A stretch of DNA of 64,000 nt, from assembly GCF_014646275.1 (NCBI RefSeq), contig NZ_BMND01000017.1, forward strand, positions 62,001 through 126,000. The letters run 5' to 3'. The stretch's first letter is position 1; each line of letters begins with the position of its first letter. The notes below the pieces were generated by a model. That model was not told the origin of the DNA and searched no databases. It saw only the letters and a list, made by a program, of their open reading frames with translations. Position numbers and translations under genes: made by a program. This DNA comes from Streptomyces kronopolitis (GTDB lineage Bacteria; Actinomycetota; Actinomycetes; Streptomycetales; Streptomycetaceae). Below are positions 17,112 through 26,002 of this stretch, in pieces.

Positions 17112-19670
17112 GTGACGGACAGCGTCGAGAAAACGCCGGGACCGGCCGGAGAGCCGGACACCGGAGGCGGGCCCACCCCGGAAGGGAGCTACCCCGCGGC
17201 CCGGCTGCGGCTCCTCCAGGACGACGCGCCCACCGGACCCGACCGCCGCGCCACCCTCGCCCGGCTGACCGACGACTGGCTGGCCGGCCTGCTGACCCGG
17301 CACGCCACCGCCGCCGGCCTGACCGGCACCGCCCTGGTCGCCGTCGGCGGCTACGGCCGCGGCGAACTCTCCCCGCGCAGCGACCTCGACCTGCTCCTGC
17401 TGCACGACGGCCGCGCCGACACCGGCGCCCTGGCCGCGCTCGCCGACCACCTCTGGTACCCCGTCTGGGACCTCGGCCTCGACCTCGACCACTCCGTCCG
17501 CACCCCCGCCGAGGCCCGCAAGGCCGCCCGCGACGACCTGAAGGTGCAGCTCGGCCTGCTCGACGCCCGCCACCTGGCCGGCGACGCGGAACTGACCGCC
17601 GCGCTGCGCAGCACCGCCTACGCCGACTGGCGCGAGAGCGCCCCCAAGCGGCTTCCCGAACTCCACGACCTGTGCCAGGAGCGCGCCGAGCGGCACGGGG
17701 AGCTGCAATTCCTCCTCGAACCCGACCTCAAGGAGGCCAGGGGCGGACTGCGGGACGCCACCGCGCTGCGGGCGGTCGCCGCCTCCTGGCTCGCCGACGC
17801 CCCGCGCGGCGGCCTGGAAGCCGCCCGCACCCGGCTGCTCGACACCCGCGACGCCCTCCACCTGGCCACCGGCCGCGCCACCGACCGGCTCTCCCTCCAG
17901 GAACACACCCAGATCGCCGAGTCCCTGGGCATGCTGGACGCCGACGCCCTGCTGCGGCAGACCTACGAATCCGCCCGCACCATCTCCTACGCGGCCGACG
18001 TCACCTGGCGCGAGGTCGGCCGGGTGCTGCGCGCCCGCTCCGTCAGGCCCGTGCTGCGCGGGCTGCTGCACGGCCGCACCGCGGGCAAGGGCGAGCGCTC
18101 GCCGCTCGCCGAGGGCGTCGTCGAACTCGACGGCGAGGCGGTGCTGGCCCGCAGCGCCCGGCCCGAGCGCGACCCCGTGCTGGTGCTGCGCGCCGCGGCC
18201 GCCGCCGCCCAGGCCGGACTGCCGCTGGCCACCCACGCGATCCGCCGCTGCGCCACGGCCGCCGCCACCCGCCCGCTGCCGGTGCCGTGGCCCGCCGAGG
18301 CCCGTGAGCAGCTGATCACCCTCCTCGGCGCCGGCACCCACACCGTGCCCGTGTGGGAGGCCCTGGAGGCCGAGGGCATCGTCACCCGTCTGCTGCCCGA
18401 CTGGGAGCGCGTGCGCTGCCGCCCCCAGCGCAACCCCGTCCACACCTGGACCGTGGACCGCCATCTGATCGAGACCGCGGTGCGGGCGTCCGCGCTCACC
18501 CGCCGGGTGCACCGCCCCGACCTGCTGCTGATCGCCGCCCTGCTGCACGACATCGGCAAGGGCTGGCCCGGCGACCACTCGGTGGCCGGCGAGACCATCG
18601 CCCGCGACGTGGCGGCCCGGCTCGGCTTCGGCGCCCGCGACACCGCGGTCATCGCCACCCTCGTCCGCCACCACCTGCTGCTCATCGACACCGCCACCCG
18701 GCGCGATCTGGACGACCCGGCGACCGTCGGCGCGGTCGCCGAGGCGGTCGGCCACACCGGCACCCTGGAGCTGCTGCACGCCCTCACCGAGGCCGACGCC
18801 CTGGCCACCGGGCCCGCCGCCTGGAGCGCCTGGCGCGGCGGACTCGTCGCCGACCTGGTCAAACGGGTCGCCGCCAGGCTCGCGGGGGAGCCCGCCGAGG
18901 AGGCGCGCCCGGCCGACGGGCCGAGCGCCGAACAGCGGCGGCTGGCCGCCGAGGCCCGGCGCACCAGCGGCCCGGTCCTCGCGCTGCACGCCCGCGCCGA
19001 GGCCCCCACCGGGCCCGAGGACGACGCCGGCGCCGACGAGCGCGCCCGGCAGCCGGTCGGCGTGGAACTGCTCATGGCCGTCCCCGCCCACCCCTCGCGC
19101 GGCCACCGGCCCTCGGCCAACCCCATGGGCCCCCCTTCCACCGGGGTGCTGCCCGCCGCGGCCGGGGTGCTGGCCCTGCACCGGCTCACCGTCCGCGCCG
19201 CCGACCTCCTCGAACTCGACCCCGAGGACGGTGACGGGGACCCGATCCTGCTGATCGGCTGGCGGGTCGCCGCCGAGTACGGCTCGCTGCCCGACGCCGA
19301 CCGGCTGCGCGTCGACCTGGTCCGCGCGCTGGAGGGCTCCCTCGACATCCCCACCCGCCTCGCCGAGCGCGAACGCGCCTACGCCCGCCGGGCCCGCGCC
19401 GTGCTCGCCCCGCCGCCCCGGGTCACCGCCGTCACCGGCAGCTCCCGCACCGCGACCGTCATCGAGGTCCGCGCCCAGGACGCCCACGGCCTGCTGCACC
19501 GCATCGGCCGCGCCCTGGAGACGGCCGGCGTCACCGTCCGCAGCGCCCACATCAGCACCCTGGGGGCGAACGCGGTGGACGCGTTCTATGTCACCGGACC
19601 GGACGGGGCGCCGCTCGCGGACACCGCGGCCCATGAGCTGGCGGCGGCCGTGGAGCGCGCCCTCGGGTAG
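17112..19670 (+). CDS. glnD: PII nucleotidyltransferase GlnD
   Basis: An 852-residue bifunctional enzyme that modifies and demodifies GlnK according to glutamine level. The N-terminal nucleotidyltransferase domain has GGYGRGELSPRSDLDLLLL (about residues 78-96), with the paired Asp. The central HD domain reads LLHDIGKGWPGDHS (about residues 478-491), and the C-terminal part ends in an ACT domain (VIEVRAQDAHGLLHRIGRAL). Family members have two ACT domains; the first here is interrupted by a Pro/Ser-rich stretch near residues 655-680. GTG 17112 follows GAGGAG. The 214-base gap after glnK is GC-rich and has no gene. In S. coelicolor GlnD adenylylates GlnK. Confidence 0.95.
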   Translation: MTDSVEKTPGPAGEPDTGGGPTPEGSYPAARLRLLQDDAPTGPDRRATLARLTDDWLAGLLTRHATAAGLTGTALVAVGGYGRGELSPRSDLDLLLLHDGRADTGALAALADHLWYPVWDLGLDLDHSVRTPAEARKAARDDLKVQLGLLDARHLAGDAELTAALRSTAYADWRESAPKRLPELHDLCQERAERHGELQFLLEPDLKEARGGLRDATALRAVAASWLADAPRGGLEAARTRLLDTRDALHLATGRATDRLSLQEHTQIAESLGMLDADALLRQTYESARTISYAADVTWREVGRVLRARSVRPVLRGLLHGRTAGKGERSPLAEGVVELDGEAVLARSARPERDPVLVLRAAAAAAQAGLPLATHAIRRCATAAATRPLPVPWPAEAREQLITLLGAGTHTVPVWEALEAEGIVTRLLPDWERVRCRPQRNPVHTWTVDRHLIETAVRASALTRRVHRPDLLLIAALLHDIGKGWPGDHSVAGETIARDVAARLGFGARDTAVIATLVRHHLLLIDTATRRDLDDPATVGAVAEAVGHTGTLELLHALTEADALATGPAAWSAWRGGLVADLVKRVAARLAGEPAEEARPADGPSAEQRRLAAEARRTSGPVLALHARAEAPTGPEDDAGADERARQPVGVELLMAVPAHPSRGHRPSANPMGPPSTGVLPAAAGVLALHRLTVRAADLLELDPEDGDGDPILLIGWRVAAEYGSLPDADRLRVDLVRALEGSLDIPTRLAERERAYARRARAVLAPPPRVTAVTGSSRTATVIEVRAQDAHGLLHRIGRALETAGVTVRSAHISTLGANAVDAFYVTGPDGAPLADTAAHELAAAVERALG

Positions 19671-19789
19671 CCGTACGGCGCCCGCCGCCGCAGGTGGCCG
19701 TCCACAGGGCAGGGACGTGTCCCTTGCGGAGCCGGATACCCTAGAAGCCGACTGCACCCCGCCCCCGACCCCGAGGATCGACGACCGCC

Positions 19790-21346
19790 GTGTTCGATAC
19801 GCTTTCCGACCGCTTGGCGAGTACTTTCAAAAACCTCCGGGGCAAGGGCCGCCTGAGCGAGGCGGACATCGACGCCACGGCGCGCGAGATCCGCATCGCG
19901 CTGCTCGAAGCGGATGTCGCCCTCCCCGTCGTCCGGGCCTTCATCAAGCAGGTCAAGGAGCGCGCCACCGGCTCCGAGGTCTCCCAGGCGCTGAACCCCG
20001 CCCAGCAGGTCATCAAGATCGTCAACGAGGAGCTCGTCGGCATCCTCGGCGGCGAGACCCGGCGGCTGCGGTTCGCCAAGAACCCGCCGACCGTGATCAT
20101 GCTGGCGGGTCTCCAGGGTGCCGGTAAGACCACCCTCGCCGGAAAGCTCGGCCGCTGGCTCAAGGGCCAGGGCCACGCCCCGCTGCTGGTCGCCTGCGAC
20201 CTCCAGCGCCCCAACGCCGTCAACCAGCTCCAGGTCGTCTCCGAGCGCGCGGAGGTCGCCTTCTACGGCCCGCAGCCCGGCAACGGCGTCGGCGACCCGG
20301 TCCAGGTGGCCAAGGACTCCATCGAGTTCGCCCGGACCAAGCAGCACGACGTGGTCATCGTCGACACCGCCGGCCGCCTGGGCATCGACCAGGAGCTGAT
20401 GCAGCAGGCCGCGGACATCCGCGACGCGGTCAGCCCCGACGAGGTCCTCTTCGTCGTCGACGCGATGATCGGCCAGGACGCGGTCAACACCGCCGAGGCC
20501 TTCCGCGACGGCGTCGGCTTCGACGGCGTGGTGCTCTCCAAGCTCGACGGTGACGCCCGCGGTGGTGCGGCGCTGTCCGTGGCCCATGTCACCGGCAAGC
20601 AGATCATGTTCGCCTCCAACGGCGAGAAGCTGGACGACTTCGACGCGTTCCACCCGGACCGCATGGCGTCCCGCATCCTCGGCATGGGCGACATGCTCAG
20701 CCTGATCGAGAAGGCCGAGCAGACCTTCAGCCAGGACGAGGCCGAGAAGATGGCGGCCAAGCTGGCGAAGGGCCCCAAGGAGTTCACCCTCGACGACTTC
20801 CTGGCCCAGATGGAGCAGGTCCGCAAGATGGGCTCCATCTCCAAGCTGCTCGGCATGCTGCCCGGCATGGGGCAGATGAAGGACCAGATCAACAACCTCG
20901 ACGAGCGCGAGGTCGACCGCACCGCCGCCATCATCAAGTCGATGACCCCGGCCGAGCGCCAGGAGCCGACGCTCATCAACGGCTCGCGCCGGGCCCGGAT
21001 CGCCAAGGGTTCGGGTGTCGACGTCAGCCAGGTCAAGAGCCTGGTCGAGCGGTTCTTCGAGGCCCGCAAGATGATGTCGAAGATGGCCCAGGGCGGCGGC
21101 ATGCCCGGGATGCCCGGCATGCCGGGGATGCCTGGCATGGGGGGCGGCGCCCGCAAGAAGAAGCAGGTCAAGCAGGCCAAGGGCAAGCGCAAGAGCGGCA
21201 ACCCCATGAAGCGCAAGGCCGAGGAGGAGGCCGCGGCCGCGCGCCGCGAGGCCGCCCAGTCCGGCAACCCGCTGGGCCTGCCGCAGGGCGGCCAGGACCC
21301 GCAGAACTTCGAACTCCCCGAGGAATTCAAGAAGTTCATGGGCTGA
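19790..21346 (+). CDS. ffh: Signal recognition particle GTPase Ffh
   Basis: A 518-residue SRP54 homologue that binds 4.5S RNA and signal sequences and delivers ribosomes to FtsY. It starts at GTG 19790 (MFDTLSDRLASTFKNLRGKG). G motifs are GLQGAGKTTLAGKL (about residues 106-119), DTAGRLG, SKLDGDARGGAALS and GNGEKLDDFDAF-like ASNGEKLDDF. The M domain contains LGMLPGMGQMKDQ and the RNA-binding SRRARIAKGSG. A Met-Pro-Gly repeat (about residues 438-452) forms a flexible methionine-rich segment, followed by a Lys-rich tail. A strong hairpin terminator follows. Confidence 0.97.
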   Translation: MFDTLSDRLASTFKNLRGKGRLSEADIDATAREIRIALLEADVALPVVRAFIKQVKERATGSEVSQALNPAQQVIKIVNEELVGILGGETRRLRFAKNPPTVIMLAGLQGAGKTTLAGKLGRWLKGQGHAPLLVACDLQRPNAVNQLQVVSERAEVAFYGPQPGNGVGDPVQVAKDSIEFARTKQHDVVIVDTAGRLGIDQELMQQAADIRDAVSPDEVLFVVDAMIGQDAVNTAEAFRDGVGFDGVVLSKLDGDARGGAALSVAHVTGKQIMFASNGEKLDDFDAFHPDRMASRILGMGDMLSLIEKAEQTFSQDEAEKMAAKLAKGPKEFTLDDFLAQMEQVRKMGSISKLLGMLPGMGQMKDQINNLDEREVDRTAAIIKSMTPAERQEPTLINGSRRARIAKGSGVDVSQVKSLVERFFEARKMMSKMAQGGGMPGMPGMPGMPGMGGGARKKKQVKQAKGKRKSGNPMKRKAEEEAAAARREAAQSGNPLGLPQGGQDPQNFELPEEFKKFMG

Positions 21347-21376
21347 GGACCGGACTCCTCACCCCTCCGCTCTTCA

Positions 21377-21412
21377 CGAGCCCCGGCCGCGGCAGCACGC
21401 GGCCGGGGCTCG
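21377..21412. terminator. Bidirectional terminator after ffh
   Basis: A perfect 15-bp stem (21377-21391 with 21398-21412) closes a 6-base loop, between the converging ends of ffh and the phosphotriesterase-like gene. Confidence 0.88.
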
Positions 21413-21426
21413 TCGCGTTCCCGCAC

Positions 21427-22413
21427 TCAGCGCCCGGAGCCGCCCGCCGGAGCCCGCCCCTCCGCCTCCCGCGCACCGCTCGCCCCGTCCGTCCCGGTGA
21501 GGAACCGCAGCGGATTGCGCCGCGTCAGCCCGTCGATCGTCTCCTCGTCCACCCCTGCCGCCCGCAGTCGCGGCAGGAAGGACCGGAACAGATGCCCGTA
21601 GCCCATGCCGCCCTCGCTCACCAGATAGCCGTGCCGCCAGACGTCGCAGCTCAGCAGCACCCGGTCGGCGAACCCCGACTCCAGCAGCGCCAGCAGCAGC
21701 CGCAGCCGCACCCGGTCGCTCCGATAGCCCTCCCTGCCCACGGTGTCGAACGCGACATACGCACCCGACGCCGCCAGCTCCCGGTGCACCGCCGGATCGT
21801 CGATCAGGTCCTGATGGCCGATGCTGACGCGGTGCGGCGGCAGCCCGGCCGCCGTCAGCAGCTCCAGCTGGGCGAGGCCACCGCGGCCGAACCGCGCATG
21901 GGTGGCCACCGACAGCCCGGTCGACGTGGCGGCCAGCGCCGCCGCCCGCAGCGCCCCCGCCTCCGCCTCACCGGGCAGCTCGCCGTGGCTGCCGACCTCA
22001 CCGATCACCCCCGGACGGATCCCGGAGCCGCCGCAGCCGCGCTCGATCTCCCCGATCAGCGTCCGGGCCAGCTGCTCGGGGCTGGTGCGGGTCAACTCCG
22101 CCGGACGCACCGGCTCGTAGTACCAGCCGGTCGCGGCGACCACCGCGACCGACGAGTCCGCGGCGATCCGGGCCATCGCGGCCACATCGCGCCCCATGCC
22201 CCGGCAGGTCAGCTCGACGACCAGCGCCAGCCCGAACTCCTCGCGCAGCGACACCAGTTCCTCGGTGATCGCGGCCCGGTGCCCCGGCGTCAGGGTCGCC
22301 GCACTGCCGGCACCCCGGGTCAGATCCAGCGCCAGATGCTCATGGGCGAGCACCGGCCCGCGCACGTCGGAGACGGACAGCGGGCCCGCGACGGTCTGCA
22401 GCAGCGCGCTCAT
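21427..22413 (-). CDS. Phosphotriesterase-family metal-dependent hydrolase
   Basis: A 328-residue TIM-barrel amidohydrolase of the phosphotriesterase-related group, starting MSALLQTVAGPLSVSD at ATG 22413. The metal ligands are visible: HEHL near residue 24 (His-X-His), the VIGEVGSHGELP segment in place of the bridging Lys (about residue 140), SVATHARFG (about 170), SIGHQDLIDDP (about 200) and LLSCDVWRHG with the catalytic Asp (about 255). The usual carbamylated lysine appears to be a Glu (IGEVG), as in the PTE-like subgroup that hydrolyses lactones or unknown esters. The substrate is unknown. Confidence 0.8.
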   Translation of the reverse strand: MSALLQTVAGPLSVSDVRGPVLAHEHLALDLTRGAGSAATLTPGHRAAITEELVSLREEFGLALVVELTCRGMGRDVAAMARIAADSSVAVVAATGWYYEPVRPAELTRTSPEQLARTLIGEIERGCGGSGIRPGVIGEVGSHGELPGEAEAGALRAAALAATSTGLSVATHARFGRGGLAQLELLTAAGLPPHRVSIGHQDLIDDPAVHRELAASGAYVAFDTVGREGYRSDRVRLRLLLALLESGFADRVLLSCDVWRHGYLVSEGGMGYGHLFRSFLPRLRAAGVDEETIDGLTRRNPLRFLTGTDGASGAREAEGRAPAGGSGR

Positions 22414-22510
22414 CGAGGCACCCGGCCCCGTCCCGGCGGCGGATGACCGGTCGGCAGCTGCGCGTCCATGGGCGGCCGTCCTTCCCTCGTCGAAGACCGG
22501 GAAGCGGCGG

Positions 22511-23371
22511 CTACCGCGTCCGCGCGATCAGATAGCGGAACACATTCGGCATCCACACCGTCCCGTCCGCCCGCTGATACGGATGCAGCGCCTCCGCCAG
22601 CTCCTTCGCCACCTGCCGCTCGTCCGTCACCGCCAGCGCCGCGTCGAACAGCCCCGTCGACAGCAGCCCGCGCACCGCGCTCGCCGGATCCGCGTACCCG
22701 AACGGGCAGGCCACCCGGCCCGAACCGTCGGGCCGCAGCCCCGCCCGGTCCGCCAGCTCCTCCAGATCGTCCCGGCCGCTGGGCCGCAGGCCGGCGCCGC
22801 CCGCGCACCCGCCCCGCGGATCGGCCAGCCGCTGCGCGACCCGCAGCACCCCGGCCGTGGCACAGCGCTCCACCGGGCCCCAGCCGCCCAGCACCACCGC
22901 GCTGCCGCGCTCCGCCAGCCCGGCCGCCGCGGACAGCGAGGCCGTCAGCCCCTCGACCGTGCTCACACAGCCCACCGGGTGGAACGCCGTGATCACGTTG
23001 AAGGCGGCATCCCCGGGCGCCGCGGCCTCCAGACCGCCACTGACCAGCCGGGTGTGCTCCGGCCTGCCCTCCGGCGTGAGCCGCTCACGCGCCAGTTCCA
23101 GCCGGGACTCGTCTGCGTCCACCCCGCTGACCTGCGCGCCGCGCCCCGCCGCCAGCAGCAGCGCCAGCCCGGAGCCGCAGCCCAGCCCCAGCAGCCGGGT
23201 GCCCGAGCCGATGCCCAGGCGGTCGTAGGCGGCTTCGTACAGCGGTATCAGCATCCGCTCCTGGATCTCGGCCCAGTCACGGGTACGCCGTGACCGGACC
23301 GGAGCGGGCGGATCGTCGCAGCGCATGGATCCGGAGTGCGGAAGCTGGTGCCGCACGAGCGTCGGTGACAT
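22511..23371 (-). CDS. SAM-dependent methyltransferase
   Basis: A 286-residue class I methyltransferase. I chose ATG 23371 (MSPTLVRHQLPHSG) because AGGGG lies at good spacing upstream; the open frame extends further but lacks a ribosome binding site and looks non-coding. The SAM-binding motif I is RLLGLGCGSGLALLLAA (about residues 60-76), motif II is VSGVDADES (acidic residue binding the ribose), and the post-motif region reads AAFNVITAFHPVGC. Methyl acceptor unknown. It lies 97 bases upstream of the hydrolase gene on the same strand. Confidence 0.82.
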   Translation of the reverse strand: MSPTLVRHQLPHSGSMRCDDPPAPVRSRRTRDWAEIQERMLIPLYEAAYDRLGIGSGTRLLGLGCGSGLALLLAAGRGAQVSGVDADESRLELARERLTPEGRPEHTRLVSGGLEAAAPGDAAFNVITAFHPVGCVSTVEGLTASLSAAAGLAERGSAVVLGGWGPVERCATAGVLRVAQRLADPRGGCAGGAGLRPSGRDDLEELADRAGLRPDGSGRVACPFGYADPASAVRGLLSTGLFDAALAVTDERQVAKELAEALHPYQRADGTVWMPNVFRYLIARTR

Positions 23372-23905
23372 CGATAGCGCCCCTATTCGCCGAGAACCCG
23401 AAGCTGTTCCGTACCGATCGCCCCCGTGTTCGCGCGTGGTGCGCCCCCGCGAACCAGACAACTGCGCATTCGTCCGGGCGTCCAGGGGATGCGCCGGGGT
23501 TGTCTCCCGCGCGCCCCTCCATGCGCCGGGCCCGCGCGCCCTGGAGCGCCGTTTCAGCCTGCCCCGCCCGGCGCCGTTCCGCCACGGCAACGACCGCCGC
23601 CGGGCTCCCGGGCGCCCTCCGGTTCACCCCCGTCCGCCGGCGCCCCGCGGGCATACGGGCCGGTGTCGGCGGGCACGGGTACGCCCCGTACGATCGCCGC
23701 GGTGATCCTCACGCCGTATACGACCGGCTACGCCATGCGGCGTACGCGGTGATACGTACCGGCTTGCGGCCCGGTGAGTGGCTTCTGCGCAGATCGGCGC
23801 ACCCGCCCTCGGCACGACTCATGACCGGAAACTGACTGGTACGTGCAAATTATTTGAGATGCCCCGGAATCGGAACACTCGACGGCCCCGGCTCGTTGTC
23901 ACGAC
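23372..23905. other. Divergent intergenic region upstream of the methyltransferase and SprT-like genes
   Basis: I see no supported gene in these 534 bases, although several frames are open by chance. The segment 23690-23760 is rich in TACG/CGTA steps, including CGCCGTATACG and GCGGCGTACGCG. A local AT-rich patch (GCAAATTATTTGAGAT, about 23847-23862) lies 45-60 bases before the SprT-like start and is the likeliest promoter position, though no clear -35/-10 pair stands out. Confidence 0.35.
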
Positions 23906-24496
23906 GTGAGCACGACACCGCCTGTCCTCGCCGCCGAGCTGGCACTCGCCTGGGCCGATATTCAACGGCACCACCCCGAGCTGCCGGACCTGGCCGCGCC
24001 CGAGTCCCTGATCGGAGAGTCCTCGTCCGCCTGCGGCGCCGAACTCTCCTTCGAACGGCTGCTCCACGAGGCCGTCCACGGCATCGCCGCCGCCCGCGGC
24101 GTCCGTGACACCTCCCGCGCCGGCCGCTACCACAACCGCCGGTTCCTGGCGATCGCCGAGGAGCTGGGCCTGGACCACGTCGACGAGCCGCATCCCAGCA
24201 GCGGCTTCTCCCTGGTCACGCTCAACCCCGAAGCCAGAAGGCGCTACCGCCCCACCATCGAACGGCTCGCCAGAGCCCTCAAGGCGCACACCGCCGCCAC
24301 CGCCACGGACACCACCCGCAGCTTCCGCGGCCCCGCCGCGCGGCACGGCTCCTCCGGGGGCGGCGTCCGGGTCAAGGCCGTCTGCGACTGCGGGCGCAAT
24401 GTCCGGGTCGTCCCGTCCGTGCTCGCCCAGGCGCCGATCGTCTGCGGCGGCTGCGGGAAGCCCTTCCGCATCCCCGAGGTGGCCGCGGTCGGCTGA
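23906..24496 (+). CDS. SprT-like putative metallopeptidase with zinc ribbon
   Basis: A 196-residue protein starting at GTG 23906 (MSTTPPVLAAELALAWADIQ). Residues 47-60 read SFERLLHEAVHGIA, containing the HExxH zinc-protease motif (HEAVH). RYHNRRFLAIAEELGL follows (about residues 74-89), which resembles the downstream helix of SprT/Spartan-like proteases. The C-terminus has two CxC/CxxC pairs (CDCGRNVRV and CGGCGKPF) forming a zinc ribbon. The architecture resembles SprT-like proteases that process proteins on DNA, but this is an inference. It precedes the rpsP operon on the same strand. Confidence 0.7.
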   Translation: MSTTPPVLAAELALAWADIQRHHPELPDLAAPESLIGESSSACGAELSFERLLHEAVHGIAAARGVRDTSRAGRYHNRRFLAIAEELGLDHVDEPHPSSGFSLVTLNPEARRRYRPTIERLARALKAHTAATATDTTRSFRGPAARHGSSGGGVRVKAVCDCGRNVRVVPSVLAQAPIVCGGCGKPFRIPEVAAVG

Positions 24497-24508
24497 CCCG
24501 GTCGGGTG

Positions 24509-24517
24509 TGGCAGAAT
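24509..24517 (+). promoter_or_regulatory. Candidate extended -10 element of the rpsP operon
   Basis: TGGCAGAAT has the TGn extension directly before a -10-like CAGAAT. It lies 137 bases upstream of the rpsP start, just past the preceding stop codon. No good -35 is at the usual distance. Confidence 0.35.
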
Positions 24518-24653
24518 GGCTGGCTGTACTCGACAGTCGCACAGGACCCCTCTCTCCTCCGGCTGACGCGTCCATCGGGGCATCCCGAGTACCGCAACCC
24601 CACGTGGCATCCCGTTGTGCCCCACCACGTCAAGACCAGGAGACACCACTCCC

Positions 24654-25094
24654 GTGGCAGTCAAGATCAAGCTGAAGCGTCTGGGCAAGATCCGCGCGCC
24701 TCACTACCGCATCGTCATCGCCGACTCCCGTACCCGCCGTGACGGCCGGGCCATCGAGGAGATCGGCCTGTACCACCCGGTGCAGAACCCCTCGCGCATC
24801 GAGGTCGACTCCGAGCGTGTCCAGTACTGGCTGGGTGTCGGCGCGCAGCCGACCGAGCCCGTCATGGCCATCCTCAAGGTCACCGGCGACTGGCAGAAGT
24901 TCAAGGGCCTGCCCGCCCCGGCGCCGATGAAGGTCGCCGAGCCGAAGGCCGACAAGCGCGCCCTCTTCGAGGCCGCCGCGAAGGCGTCCGGCGACGAGCC
25001 GAAGGGTGAGGCCATCACCCCGAAGGCGAAGAAGGCTGACAAGAAGGCGGACGAGGCTGCGGCCGAGTCCACCTCCGAGTCGACCGAGGCCTGA
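24654..25094 (+). CDS. rpsP: 30S ribosomal protein S16
   Basis: A 146-residue bS16 protein. GTG 24654 gives VAVKIKLKRLGKIRAPHYRI, the standard N-terminus, and AGGAG lies about 10 bases upstream. The S16 core covers residues 1-85 (ADSRTRRDGRAIEEIGLY, VQYWLGVGAQPTEPV). Beyond this is a 60-residue Lys/Ala/Glu-rich tail typical of actinobacterial S16. It is the first gene of the rpsP-khpA-rimM-trmD operon. Confidence 0.97.
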   Translation: MAVKIKLKRLGKIRAPHYRIVIADSRTRRDGRAIEEIGLYHPVQNPSRIEVDSERVQYWLGVGAQPTEPVMAILKVTGDWQKFKGLPAPAPMKVAEPKADKRALFEAAAKASGDEPKGEAITPKAKKADKKADEAAAESTSESTEA

Positions 25095-25096
25095 GC

Positions 25097-25336
25097 ATGC
25101 TCGAGGAAGCCCTCGAGCACCTCGTCAAGGGCATCGTCGACAACCCCGATGAGGTGCAGGTGGCCGAGCGCACCCTGCGCCGCGGGCGCGTGCTCGAGGT
25201 CCGGGTCCACCCCGACGACCTCGGCAAGGTGATCGGCCGCAACGGCCGTACCGCCCGCGCGCTGCGGACCGTCGTGGGCGCCATCGGCGGACGGGGCATC
25301 CGCGTCGACCTCGTCGACGTGGACCAGGTCCGCTGA
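25097..25336 (+). CDS. khpA: KH-domain RNA-binding protein KhpA
   Basis: A 79-residue protein that is almost entirely one KH domain, with the GxxG loop in VIGRNGRTARALRTVV (IGRNGR). It begins 2 bases after the rpsP stop. KhpA-type proteins bind RNA, usually with KhpB/Jag; in Streptomyces it is a fixed member of the S16 operon. The name is by family. Confidence 0.9.
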   Translation: MLEEALEHLVKGIVDNPDEVQVAERTLRRGRVLEVRVHPDDLGKVIGRNGRTARALRTVVGAIGGRGIRVDLVDVDQVR

Positions 25337-25353
25337 CAAGTTGAACACCGGCT

Positions 25354-25388
25354 CGGGCCGGGGAGGGCCGCCGGCCCGCCCCGGCCCG
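25354..25388 (+). terminator. Intra-operon hairpin between khpA and rimM
   Basis: CGGGCCGGGG (25354-25363) pairs perfectly with CCCCGGCCCG (25379-25388), with GGGCC/GGCCC pairing inside. It lies in the 108-base khpA-rimM gap and could be an attenuator or processing site that sets the ratio of S16 to RimM/TrmD. Confidence 0.6.
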
Positions 25389-25444
25389 TAGTCGTCCACG
25401 GACACCGGACGGGTGCCGCGGACACTGGCAAGGGAGAGAACAGC

Positions 25445-26002
25445 GTGCAGTTGGTAGTGGCACGGATCGGCCGCGCCCACGGCATCAAGGGCGAGGTCAC
25501 GGTAGAGGTGCGGACCGACGAGCCCGAGCTGCGGCTCGGCCCCGGCGCCGTCCTCACCACCGAACCGTCCTCCGTGGGACCGCTGACCATCGAGGCCGGA
25601 CGGGTGCACAGCGGCCGGCTGCTGCTGCGCTTCGAGGGCGTCCGGGACCGCACGGCGGCCGAGGCGCTGCGCAACACCCTGCTGATCGCGGAGGTCGACC
25701 CCGAGGAGGTCCCCGAGGACCCCGAGGAGTTCTACGACCACCAGCTGATCGACCTCGACGTCGTCACCCGCGACGGCACCACCGTCGGCCGGATCGCCGA
25801 GGTCTCCCATCTGCCCTACCAGGACCTGCTGGTCGTCCGGCGGCCCGACGGCGGCGAGGTCCTGATCCCGTTCGTCGCCGAGATCGTCCCGGAGATCGAC
25901 CTCGACGCGCAGCGCGCGGTCATCGACCCGCCGCCCGGCCTCCTCGACGACAGCCAGGCCGAGATCGCCTCCGGCCGCGCCATCACCGACGAGGACAGCT
26001 GA
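25445..26002 (+). CDS. rimM: Ribosome maturation factor RimM
   Basis: A 185-residue 16S rRNA processing factor that helps assemble the 30S head. GTG 25445 gives MQLVVARIGRAHGIKGEVTV, the standard start with the RAHGIKGE motif. The RimM N domain is followed by a PRC barrel (EEFYDHQLIDLDVV to VLIPFVAEIVPEIDL). The stop overlaps the trmD start (TGATG). Confidence 0.96.
   Translation: MQLVVARIGRAHGIKGEVTVEVRTDEPELRLGPGAVLTTEPSSVGPLTIEAGRVHSGRLLLRFEGVRDRTAAEALRNTLLIAEVDPEEVPEDPEEFYDHQLIDLDVVTRDGTTVGRIAEVSHLPYQDLLVVRRPDGGEVLIPFVAEIVPEIDLDAQRAVIDPPPGLLDDSQAEIASGRAITDEDS

Noticed and set aside
23290..23835. Plus-strand 181-codon frame upstream of the SprT-like gene
   Set aside because: It starts antisense to the methyltransferase, has no ribosome binding site or recognisable domain, and codon use is not that of a gene.
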